DNA of 64,000 nt from Nereocystis luetkeana (Eukaryota; Sar; Phaeophyceae; Laminariales; Laminariaceae). Position numbers and translations under genes: made by a program. Positions 38,316 to 49,600 of this stretch are shown one piece after another. Under the pieces are notes generated by a model, which worked only from the letters and a program-made list of their open reading frames with translations, was not told the origin of the DNA and made no database searches. Each line of letters begins with the position of its first letter. Position 1 is the first letter of the stretch. The DNA lies in contig JARUPZ010000005.1 in the NCBI GenBank assembly GCA_031213475.1, positions 6,382,988 to 6,446,987 of the forward strand, read 5' to 3'.

Positions 38316-38759
38316 TGTGGTTTACAGAGCCTTTTTCTTTCCCACAACGAATTGATGAATCGGCGGCAGCGACGTCGGCAGTCGCGGCGGCGGAGAGGGG
38401 GGTGGTAGAGGCGGTAGCCCCTAACACGTAGTAAGACGCTCATGTGTAGTTTTCCCCCGCTCATCGAACGAATGAACGGATCGCGTACATACGTGTGTGT
38501 ATGTGTGTGACGTGAGGACGAGGCGAAAAAGGGTCCGTGTGGTTCATGGTCTGGTGTGGGTCTGGCCCGCCAAGGTCTCTTCAGAGTCCAAAGTGCTTGT
38601 GTTAGTGTGGAAAAATCCTTGGCCTGACGGCTTGGCCGTCTAGGGGCAAGAGTGTCGCCAACCATCGCATCGATTTCGGGTGTGACCAGCAAGAGGTACC
38701 TGGTGAGCAGCGTTCGCGAGGGGGAGGTTGGTTTGTATGTAGGCTGGTTGTCGGCTGTC

Positions 38760-39450
38760 CTCGACGCGCTCTTCCGCACAAAACTCCACCCGATTGGGTT
38801 TTTGCACGGCAGTTTTGAGGTTGATTGTGGTGATCATGGTGGACGACCTTTTGGCGGAAAAAATGCGATTGATTGTGAGGGTTGTGGTGGGGTATTTGTG
38901 TGTGTCTAACGCCGCTCTTCCGCGATTTAGCACCCTTTGTGAGCGACAACTTATTTGTGTGTGATCGTGGTAGGGTATATCTATCTGTAACAACGCGTTC
39001 TTCCGCTGTTTCGAGCTTGGAGCCGAATGTCCGCGGCTGTTTGGGATTGATTGTGGGTTCTTAACGCGATCTTCATCGACTTCGAACGAATCTTGAACCG
39101 ATTTTGCTCGTCGATCTTGAGATTGATCGTGGTGGGGTGTGTATGTATTTGATGCATTCTTCCGCGATTTCAGGCCCATTTTGAACGAAAATTTTGAGAT
39201 TGATCGAGCTGGGGTCTGTCCCCTGCACAACAACGCGTTCGTCCGCTGTTTCGAATTTGCAAAGGGTTTTTTGCGGAAATTTTGGGATTGATCGTGGCGG
39301 GGAATGCTTGCCTGACGCGGTTTCGAACCGTTTTTTGCACGTCGAGTTTTAGGTTGATCGTGGTAGGGTGCTTTCGGACGAGTTCTGACGCGGTTTCAAA
39401 TTTCGAAGTCGATTTTGCGCGGCAAATTTCGAGTTTGGTTGCCGTGTTCT
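38760..39450. repeat. Degenerate tandem array, unit about 100 bp
   Basis: Phrases such as GATTGATCGTGGTGGGG, AACGCGTTCTTCCGC and TTTCGA recur in the same order at roughly 90-115 bp spacing at least five times. Units differ considerably; no open frame is conserved. Confidence 0.55.
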
Positions 39451-42188
39451 GTGAACCAGGTGGTGATGGGTCGAAGGTATCAATGGGCCTTGGTCTGTTC
39501 TATTTTCGCCCAACAGGTTGGTTCCTTGGCATGGGCGTTCGCGATCTATAGTATACCTATTTTTTGTTGATTCGAGTGAGTGTCAACATTTGTAAAACAA
39601 AGTGCCTTGCGACGTCACAGGGGACGAAAAAACAAAACGAAACAGTTATCATGTTGCTGTTTCATTTTTTGTTCGTTTTGCCCGTCTGTTTGTTGTGTTC
39701 GCTCGTTCGCTAGAGAAACTCTTCGGCATTTCCGCTGACGCTGTGTATGTAGTATGTGGATTTGGGAAGAGAGATCATCAGACAAAGAACCCTAAGCCGT
39801 TTCACGTTTGCACTGTGAGACACATCAACAAAAAAATCGACCACATAGTACATACATATGTACGACTACAGCACCATTTAAAACGTTTTGAGGCGTTCTT
39901 GTTCGGGCTGGGGGGGTGGGATGGCGAGGACGGGGTGATGATGATGGAGGAGGCGGGAAGGGCGGGGAGGGGATGGCGAAGGTGCGGGTAGGGGGACAAG
40001 GGTGGGGGGGGGGGGGGGGGGGGGTGTATAGGCAGGGAAGCCGCAGTTCGGACGGAGGAAGATGACGCAGTTTGTGCCACTATCACTTTACTGTGAGTAG
40101 GCGCTGGTTCTTGTACAAGTTGCGCCACCTGCGCTTGCCTACTTTTTGGTGCTACAGTGTATGGATACACTTAAGAGCTATCACCACTATTATTGTTCGT
40201 GATAAAGTTCTGGTTGGTAACACCTGTCTGTATGCACATTTTTTCACGCACCACTGCCAAGGTTAATGATGAGAAGAGGGGAAATGTGCTGCGGTTGTTA
40301 TCAGGCGCATTGCGGTGTGTATACGATTGGTTGATAATTGTCATTGTGGTTACTCCGTTCGGCGCAATAAAATTTGATTTATTTGCAAAAGTGTAGATAT
40401 CACACGCAGCGTAGCGCAGCCCATTTTTGTTTTTTGGTTCTTGTCAGTGTTTTTTTTTATTTCCGACTTATTATGACTTTTTTTTGTGTCGATGTCGCTG
40501 GCGAGACAGGCGAAGGGAGGAGGAGGAGGAGGAGTTGCCGTGCTAGCGATGGTTCGGATAATGGTCATACACACAGCTGGAAAATTACTGTAGAGCCAGG
40601 TCGTCCTCATTTTTTTATACACACGCCTTGGAGTGATTTCCTCAAAAAGAGGGCGAACTGGCGCTAGAATCAGCATGCATGCATGCCTACGGACGGTACT
40701 CCGGCGCAAGAAACCATACGCAGGAAAGTTTTTGTGCAGCCTGCACAATCTACGTGCTTTCGTTTTTCTGTTGGTGTTGTTTTCGTCTTGGTTGTTTAGG
40801 TTTTTGTCGCCGCCGGCAGGAGCTGTGTACGTGGTCGTGAAACCGTTCCATGCTCTCTTGTTTTTTTTTGTTTGTTTTTCCTTTGGAGCGGGCGCCTCTT
40901 GTTTTTTTTGCGGGCGAGGCGGAGGGGGGGGGGGGGGGGGGGTTAAATTGATGCTGAACGACGAGGCTCCGTCAGCATCTCACAATAGATATAGATAGAG
41001 CTCGTGCATACGAGGGGCTGGGTGAACCAGGATCGGCACGATTGGCGAAAGCACGCTCTTTACGAGTACTACACCTTGTTGTGTTGATTGAGCGTATTTT
41101 TTTGAGCAGCGAGTTTTGTGTCCTTTTTTCCAATTATTATGGTGGTTTTTCGTGCCGAGTTATTTGCTACGTAGTTTCGAGCTCTAATAATTTTCTATTT
41201 TTCTTCCCTCTTTTTTTTTTTTCGCGACTACGAGTATTAGTGATGTATGCTGTCGTAGCTCTTCTGTGTGCAGGGTTATTACTACAACCAGCTTTAATTT
41301 GTTGCTGTTTGCTGGGGATATAATATATATTATATATATATATAAAAAATATTTTTAATGCAGACAACGAGTGTCGACGGACGTCAGATGTTTCTCGAGT
41401 TTTTTTTTTCATTTATTTTGAGTTTCGCCGATCGTTCCCGACAAGTAACGTCGATGACATGATTTTCTTGGGGCCACACAGGCCTGGGTAAGGGGTCCGT
41501 GCAGGCAGTACTCGGACGGTATGGGAGGTGGTACGCTCGTGTGGTGCGGCGAGGTGCGCTGAGGGTACTGGTGCGAGTAAATTTTTGTGGGACTCTCTGA
41601 GGCGAGTGTGAGCGGGTGGGTAAAAAAAGAAACAGACGTAAAACAAAAAAATAATCAAAATGACTTGACTGGTGATAACTGCTGATAAAATATAAGTCCG
41701 ATGTTTCAATATTAAAGCCATCTCTTTCTTGCCTATAACATGTGTGAGTGGGTGGGGTAGAAAATCAGACCTGAACAAAAAAAATAGATCCTATAGACTG
41801 GTGACGTCTGCGAAAAAAAAAAAAACACCAACTCTCAAGATTGCAACCACCTCTCTCGCGTACCAGGTACGCGAGAGGAGGCAGTGAGAACGAACAGCGG
41901 CACGTGCGAGTACGAAGGATCATGCTTCGGGGTGCACACATGGTCGGCTCGTTGCGCGGTCGTAATTCAGTTCGGACACCCGACTGTTCCATCCATCCCC
42001 CAACGGCCAAGCAGCGGCTGATACACCATATGCTTCTTCTGCTGTAGTCGCCATCATAGTACACACGCACGATCGGATTGTCATACAGTACGCAGACGCA
42101 TCGCTGGTCGTATGCAGTACGCCCTCCCTCCCGTCGTCGTCGAGAAAAAATCGTCCGGGGGGGGGGGGGGTGTTATCTTATCACCCTA

Positions 42189-42406
42189 TTACGGAGGACC
42201 ATAGTTAATAGGACCAAATATTGTTATTACGGGGGGGCATAGTTAATAGGACCTATGGTATACATAAAAACCTATATATTTAACCAGTTTTACTGACAAT
42301 ATTTGGTCCTATTAACTATGGTCCCCCGTAATAGCAAAAATGGTGAAATATATACCAGTAGTTTTTTACGTATACCACAGGAACTATTAACTATGGTCCC
42401 CCGTAA
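42189..42406. mobile_element. MITE family 1, outer copy of a nested pair
   Basis: Left part 42189-42226 and right part 42334-42406 are halves of one element, split by the copy at 42227-42331. Both TA duplications (inner and outer) are visible. Confidence 0.82.
42227..42331. mobile_element. MITE family 1, inner copy of the nested pair
   Basis: TTACGGGGGGGCATAG to CCCCCGTAA, inserted at TA inside the outer copy, reverse orientation of internal sequence. Confidence 0.85.
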
Positions 42407-42619
42407 TAGTGTGATAGTGTTTACACGGAAAGCAAGAGATTCGAATGTTCGATCTTATACGTGTACGTATAAGTAAAGCTGCTGATGGGTTTCCTTTTTT
42501 TTTTTTCAATCAACGGCCCCTGTTTTCATCTGGAGCCTCCCACAAAGAAGTGGCTGATGCTGTTGCAGTCGTGATGTTGTATGGTCAGCTTTTCTCTCCG
42601 GCGCCCCGTAACCGTTTAA

Positions 42620-42708
42620 CCCCTTTAGAACCGCAGTCCCGATTTGTGGACAAACCAGTCAAATTTCAAGTAGTTTTGTCCCCAAACGGGACTGCGGTTC
42701 TAAAGGGG
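42620..42708. mobile_element. MITE family 2, complete with TTAA duplication
   Basis: 89 bp, CCCCTTTAGAACCGCAGTCC to GGTTCTAAAGGGG, TTAA on both sides. Confidence 0.85.
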
Positions 42709-44415
42709 TTAACAGAACCTCCCCCAACTTCCTCGGCGACGCCGCCGCCACACAAAAATACCGTGGCAAAAAACGCTGGGGTTTGGTCGGGCAAAACGCA
42801 AGGCAAGACAACTCAACTCAAGGCAAATCAAGGTATTAGGGCAAAGGCGTCCATCCACGGCCAGTCAACGGCCGGTAAAAAAGGAGGGGGGGGGGGGGGG
42901 GGGGGGGGGTCGGGGGGGGGGGGGGGCAAAACAATTTTTAGAACGATCAAGGATCAACGTCGATGATGAACGGTCAACGATCACAGGGATCAACGATCAA
43001 AAGGATCAACGTATCACAAAGATTCAACGATCGAAAGGATCAACGATCACAAGGATCAACGACTATCGATCAACGTTCAGCGACCACCCATCAATCATCA
43101 GCGGTCAGCCATACCGTTCGTCGTCCTCCCCCACGGCGAACCAAAATCGACCACTTATCATGGCCAATCAGAAAGATACGTGTCACCCATAAAAAAGAGA
43201 TTAAAGTCACCACTTCCACGGGGACCCCTCGCACACCGAACAGAAACAGCAAACAAAAAAAAAGAAGCTCGGGGGGGGGGGGGGGGGGGGGGGGGTATAC
43301 GTACCCGAGTAGACTACTACGAGCACGACGAATTGTGACCGCTGCCAACACGAGCAAACAGCTCCCCCCCCCCCCCCCCAGCTCCCGACGCCGCCCGCCG
43401 TTGCCTCCACCGCCGCTGCTACCCCCGCTGTCACCACCACCATCACCACTACCATCACCACCAACCTGCTACAACCGTCATCACTCCTGCCAAAACCCTG
43501 CCGGAACCAAATATCGGCATGTTTATCCATTCCCCCTCCTAAATCGGTATACTCCCCCTCTCCCCATCCCTCTCCCCCGGCCATCGGTACAATTTTCAAA
43601 GCACACATAAAAGAGCCGACAAGACAAACCGAAAAAGAAGGTTAGAATTGATTTAAAAAATAAAAAAGAAACAAAAAAAAACAAAAAAACGGGAAAGAAA
43701 AACAAATGGGGGGGGGGGGGGAAATGGAATAAAAACATACCAGGCAAAATAAAAAAATGAATAAAAACACAAAAAAAAATGGCGAAAAAAGAGGCAGCTA
43801 TTTTTTTTTCGAGTATTTTTCAATGAGCATAGCGATCACAACACCCCACCTCAAGCGGCTCTCAAATGAGGAAGCCCCCCCCCCCCCCCTCCCCCTTTCC
43901 TTTGCTTCTCCATCATGCTACTAGCAGTAAAAATATGGGTGCGATCGAAAGCCTCCGAACGACCACCCCCACTCTCCCCCCACAATCGTGTGATCCCTCC
44001 CCCTCCCCAGGTACTTGAAAACCGTAGCCCGAATCCGCCGCGTAGGCGAAACAGTACGTGGGTGTGGAATTCTCGGGGTGGTGGTGGTGGTGGTGGTGGT
44101 GGTGATCGGGGTGGCGGTGGGAGCCGCGAGGATTGGGATGGTAGGAGCGGGACAACCAAACAAAAAAAATGAGGGGTATACCAAAAGGGGACGGGGGAAG
44201 GGGGGTGGAAGGCGAGGAGGGGGGTCGCCGCTCGAAACAAAAAGCTTGGGAACAGAAACAAAAAGTGAACCCGAGAGCGGTCCAAATTGTCAGAATGAAG
44301 AACGGCGCACTGCGCTTTACTTCTGATGCCCCCCCCCCCACCCCCACCCCGCGCCCCCACTCCTTCCGCCCCTGGAGTGTGCGTGAGCGCATACACACAC
44401 GGCTTTCCCACCTCT

Positions 44416-45837
44416 TCATCTCCCACCCGATTGTCTCCTCATCACCGCCACGTACCGAGCGTGCAGCATGTCAACGAAGCGATCGTCTTCCAACAGCGAC
44501 AACAGCGTGACCTGCAGCGCCCGCTTGTCGAGGAGCGATACCTGCGGACCCTCCCCCTCTCCCCCCCCCGCCCCGTCCCGTTCCACCGCCCCGCCACCCC
44601 CACCTCCGCCCGCAGGCGTTCCTGACAGCTCGGCATCGCCCGCTTGCCCCCCCGCGACCGCGACACCCTCCCCATCCGCCGCCGCGCCCGTCGGGCGGTT
44701 GAGAGACTCCTCGTCTGCTCTGCGCCCCAAACCACCACGCCCACCCCCACCGCCGCCACCGCCGCCACCGCCGCCACCACCACCACCACCACCACCACCA
44801 CCACCACGAACCGGTACCGCCTCCCTAGCCGACGCTCTACCTGCTCTTGCATCAGGGATGGAAGCAGCGACCACGCTACTGCTACCGCCGCCGCCGCCAC
44901 GAGGGGAAACCGTCAGCCGCCGCAGCCCGGACTCCACGCCCGCGCTCGTGCCCACCGCCCCACCCACCGCTCCCTCCATACCCGAAGGCGGCATGCCTTT
45001 CTCCCTGCTGATGCTACCGCTCCCGCCCCCACCCCTGCCCCCGCCCCCGCCTCCTTGAGCCGGCAGGGCGCCCCCCCCAGCTCGAGGCGCGGGACCATCG
45101 GTCTTGTGATCAGCCAGAGAACGCTCGCGCTCTCTGCCCTCCCCTCCACGCGCGGCGCCGTTCATGCCTCGCCCTTGTCGCTCCATAATGCCCGACTCGC
45201 CCCCCGCCGGTCCCGCTCCCGCCGACGACGGTGACATAGAAACCCCGTTTTCTCTCGCTGCCGCCGCCACCGCCGCAGACGCGGCCACCGCTGCTGCTCG
45301 TGCCGCCGCTGCCGATCTTGCTCCGCCTGCTCCTACCACGCCAACGCCACCACCACCACCACCGCCGCCGCCGCCGCCGCCGAGCGCGGTATTAATGCTT
45401 CCGCTCCCCCGGCTCCCCACCATCAAGGGGCTGCTGGTAGCGCTGCCACCGCCACCGCCGCCGCCGCCGCCGCCGCCAATTTTCATCTCTTCCGGGAAGA
45501 GGAGCTGCGAGGGCGTGAGGAGCATGCTGGCCTCCCGCGCCGCGGCCGTCGCGGCTGCCGACAGAGCGGGGGCCCTAAGCCGCGATGCCGGCGCCGCCGC
45601 CGTTACCGTACCTGTAGCCGCAGCCACAGCAGCCGCAGCAGCCGCAGCAGCCGCAGCAGCCGCCGTGGGTGATGCAGCAGCGGTGGGGGTGGCGACGGAA
45701 GGGTTAGCGGCAGCCCTCGTCGCCTTGATGGGGGACGGTCGAGGAAGATGGGGGGGGGAAGGGGTACCTCCGCCCCCGCCCCCTCCACCGCCCCGGCCTC
45801 CCCCACCGCCACCGCCGCCGCCGCCACCAGTGGCACG
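44416..45837 (-). CDS. DCP1: DCP1 terminal exon with C-terminal oligomerisation helix
   Basis: Acceptor CTCGGCAG, 473 codons and stop. Poly-Gly and poly-Ala dominate; islands include MLLTPSQLLFPEEMKI (about residues 105-120), a short hydrophobic motif that could bind a partner. The end reads EGPQVSLLDKRALQVTLLSL then LEDDRFVDMLHARYVAVMRR, an amphipathic helix as in DCP1 trimerisation domains. Confidence 0.85.
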   Translation of the reverse strand, partial: RATGGGGGGGGGGGRGGGGGGGGGTPSPPHLPRPSPIKATRAAANPSVATPTAAASPTAAAAAAAAAAAAVAAATGTVTAAAPASRLRAPALSAAATAAAREASMLLTPSQLLFPEEMKIGGGGGGGGGGGSATSSPLMVGSRGSGSINTALGGGGGGGGGGGGVGVVGAGGARSAAAARAAAVAASAAVAAAARENGVSMSPSSAGAGPAGGESGIMERQGRGMNGAARGGEGRERERSLADHKTDGPAPRAGGGALPAQGGGGGGRGGGGSGSISREKGMPPSGMEGAVGGAVGTSAGVESGLRRLTVSPRGGGGGSSSVVAASIPDARAGRASAREAVPVRGGGGGGGGGGGGGGGGGGGGGGRGGLGRRADEESLNRPTGAAADGEGVAVAGGQAGDAELSGTPAGGGGGGGAVERDGAGGGEGEGPQVSLLDKRALQVTLLSLLEDDRFVDMLHARYVAVMRRQSGGR

Positions 45838-46492
45838 CTGCCGAGGGAGCCAAAAAGCGCGGGAGGTGACGACAAAATAACGGAAGCGAGAGAGCGAGAG
45901 CGAGATGAGAATGCCCATTTTAGATGTAGAAGGGAGGGATGAGAACGCACATTTTAGATACAGGAGGGAGGGATGAGAATGTGCATTTTAGACACAGAAG
46001 GGAGGAGGGAGGTGGGCGTGGGAGTGAGGTAGGCGGTGACGGTGGGAGAGGGGACGCGGGTGGGGGTGAGGGTACGTAGGGGGGGGCGGGGCGGGGCGGG
46101 GCGGGGCGGGGCGGGGTGGGGTGGGGTGGGGGGGCGGGAAGAAAGGAGGGCGGAGGACATACGCGCCTCGCGAAGCACAGGGGCGGAGGGGAAATATCAA
46201 CACGAAGTACTGGCAGAGATCGAAAAGGGCAAGCGCGGGACTGTTGTCGACGTGGAGTCAGCCAACGAAAGCGTCGCCGGCGCAAACAGCGCGCAAGCAA
46301 AACAGGCACGCCAACAGACCGTTCAGAAACCCCCACTCTCTCCGTTTAACCCCGCTCTCTTGACGTTTGACACCGACAGCGCCCGAGACACGGAGCGGTC
46401 GGTGCTCATGACAGCTTTTGGGGAATGGGGGTCGCAAACACACACGCAGCACGGACGCACCCGCTGTTGTTGATGCTGTTGTTGTTGCTGGA

Positions 46493-46523
<31 letters not shown>

Positions 46524-46609
46524 TTGCTGTTGGAGCTGTTGCTGCTGATGCTGCTGGAGCTGCCGATGGTGGTGCTGCTGAAGCTGCTGCTGCTGCTGCT
46601 GATGGTGGG

Positions 46610-46651
<42 letters not shown>

Positions 46652-49600
46652 GCTGCAGCTGCTGCTCGCGGTGCTCCTGAGCTTGGCGGTAAGCAAGCTG
46701 CTCTTGTCCCATAGGCGTGGGACTGCCGCTAGAACCCCGTGGGGTAGTCGCCGGGTTCATCCCCAAGGCTGCCACGAGAATCTCGGTGGCAGCTGAAGTC
46801 TGCTGGAAAAAAACAACGGTGGGGTGGGGTGGGGTGGGCGGGGGGGCGGGGGGTTGCAGCGGGGTCGGGTGGGGTGCGATCGGGTGGGGGTGTCAACGGA
46901 ACTATCAACATGATGCTACTTGTACGGCTGCACGCTCACACCATCGACGAGCAGTACAGAAGGTAGTTCCACCCGAGGGAGGGCCATAATGCTACAGAAG
47001 CGCGTTCGAGATTGGAGGTCCCTTGTACGCCAACGCCCCGAAACAGAGTTGGCACCGGCCTTTACAGTCAGCAATGGGCAAATATGATGGGGCATAAACT
47101 TGACGTCCCTTCTACATATGTAGGTACCGTTTTCCCTTTGAAAGGGGGGATATTACACTTGCCGTACCCCTACTGTAGCACGTATACAGGCGGCTTGACC
47201 CTTTTTAGTGCTGTAGTCCCGTTTTTGGGGACAAACTACTTAGAAATTGACTGGTTTGTCCCCAAAAACGGGACTACTGCAGGTTGCCTTAGAAGGGTCA
47301 ATAGCACCGAACCTCTCGCTTCTTTTGGTCGCTGTCGCTGTCTGTAGGTCCCAATGTTTTTGTTTTTTTTTGGCAACGCGTAAACTACAGACTATAGACC
47401 TATGACGCCTACCCTAACGCGGCAAAACCGCGGCACACCTCCTCCTCCTCTTCCTCCTCCTCCTCCTCTCATCTCACCGCTTCGACGCTCGATCTCGCCG
47501 ACCTAACGCTAGCCGGCGCTGACCCAGATGCCGCCATCGATGGGCTGGGGCCACCCCCCGCTGACTTGCCGTCCACAACTCTTCCTGCTCGGATGCGTCT
47601 GCTCTGTCGGGGGGAAACCACCACAGCCGCCGCCGCCGCCGCCGCCGCCGCCGCCCCCACGGCTGCTACTGCTGCTGCCGCTGCCGTCGAATGGGGGGCG
47701 ATTGGTAGGCGGTTTTGCTGTTGCAGCTGCAGCTGCTGTTGCTGGAGTTGTTGGTGCTGCAGGTGCAACGGGTGCTGTTGTTGTTGTTGCTGCTGCTGCT
47801 GCTGCTGGTGGTGGAGGTGATGCTGCTGCTGCTGCTGGGGGTGGGAGGGTGGGGGCGGCGGGGCCGGCTGAGGCGGCTGCGGCTGATGTCGGTTGTTGCT
47901 GTACGTTCTCTGCTGCTCCCGCTCCCGCTCTCTCTGCTGCTGTCCCCGTTCCCTGTTCGTATCCCGTTGTTCCCTTTGCTGCTCCTGCAACATCCGCTGC
48001 TCCTGCAATACCTGCTTCTCCTGCAGTAGCTGCTGCTGCTGCTGATGTACCCGTTGCTGTTGATCAAGAGATTCTGAAGCGGCCTGCGAAGATGCTTCGT
48101 TTTGAATCTGTGTTATCCTGCTCGTGTGTCGGGAAGGAACGGGGCATCAAAACCAAAGGGAGGGGGGGGGGGGGGGGGGCGGGGGGGGGGGTGAGCCAGC
48201 CGTCAGTACCGGAAAAAGAGTCGGTAAAATATCCAGAAACCGAACCTACGAGGGAAAATAAAAATGAAATAAAAAAATCACATACCGGGTGACACATCGA
48301 GGGGCATATGATTTATATATATATATACCTGGTACGAACGACTTTGGTCGAGCTGATACATGGTTTCGAGATAAAATTGACTTTAAACCCTGTACGAACC
48401 GGTAAGATAACGCCCAACACGCCAAACCGACTGGGAAAAATCTCGACTCTCAAAAAGCCGCAAAAAAGGAGTCTGTGTGAAACACGGTACCAGGTATAGG
48501 TATCAACAATACACACCGCAGACAAAACAAAAAAAAAAAAAAAAAAAAGGAGCGAAAAAAGAAAAGAGAAAAGTGTGTTCGTAATATTCATTGTCTATTA
48601 TAATAGTAGGAAGAAAAACGAGATCGTACGCAACGAAAAAATATGCTGCTGTTACAACGGGCTTCGCCGGCGGCCGGCCGTCCACGTGATGCCGAAAACG
48701 CTATCACGGGGAACCATAGTTAATACCAGTAGGACCTATGGTGTACATAAAAACCTATATATTTAAGCATTTTTACTAACAATACTTGGTCCTATTAACT
48801 ATGCCCCCCTGTAATATTAATAGCATGGCGGCCGAGGACGGCCGTCAGACGTAACGCAAAGAGTAGAGACCGTTCTACGTACACGTGACGTTAGAAGCTT
48901 TGTGGAGAAGAACGACTATCAGACGCACTCCCAAGGACTTGAGAGCGCTCTGGTAGACGAACGAACCCCTTCCCATGGGCCTGAGGTCAGAAAACACCCA
49001 CGTGAAAAAAAAGACTCAACGCGTAGACATGAGCCGTGTCGGCAGCAGGCTGTGCGCCAAAAACGCCCACAGCAGGGCAAAACGATCCTTCGGATATCTC
49101 GTGGTAGATCTAGAAGTCAAGGCCTCGCGCAGGCGCTACGGCCGTCGAAAACGAGGTGGGGGGGGCACGCCTCAGCGAAGAAAACGACCCGGAAAGGCGG
49201 TCAGAGGCGGGGAGAGACCCACAGACCAAAAATAATGACCAGATACGGCTACGTCATTACTAAAGATAGGGCTTTTGCTTTATTTTACGCGGAAAGAAAA
49301 GACGAAAAACGAAAATCACAGCATGCAGGCCGCGTAATAACTCCAAGATCGGTGTTTCTAGTATTTACGCGGAAGAAAAAACAAGAAACAAAAACGGAAT
49401 CACAGCACGTAGCAAAAAAAAAAAAAAAAAAAAAAACGGCTCTCACCGGTCCAACAGCGTGTGCACTCGGCCTCGCTCGTCAGCATTATGGAACCACACG
49501 CCGTGCACATGACCTTCGGGCGACGGGGTGTCTCCGAAGTAGCACGCCGCCCGGCACGAAAACATGAGGTAGTCCTCCAGCCGATGCACCTTGAAGGAGG

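Larger units (their letters stand above)
38316..44415. other. Intergenic region between the convergent genes
   Basis: Between the 3' ends of gene A and DCP1. Holds a degenerate tandem array (38760-39450), G-runs (about 40004-40024, 40921-40941, 42158-42170), nested MITEs (42189-42406), a TTAA MITE (42620-42708), a GATCAACG-like repeat (42945-43075), C/G-runs and A-rich DNA (43600-43800). No gene recognised. Confidence 0.6.

Noticed and set aside
44468-45880. Two long plus-strand Pro/Thr-rich frames
   Set aside because: Antisense shadows of the Gly/Ala-rich DCP1 terminal exon.
48902-49567. 221-codon Lys/Arg-rich protein gene
   Set aside because: It crosses a DCP1 exon on the opposite strand, includes A-runs and an internal duplication, and shows no domain.
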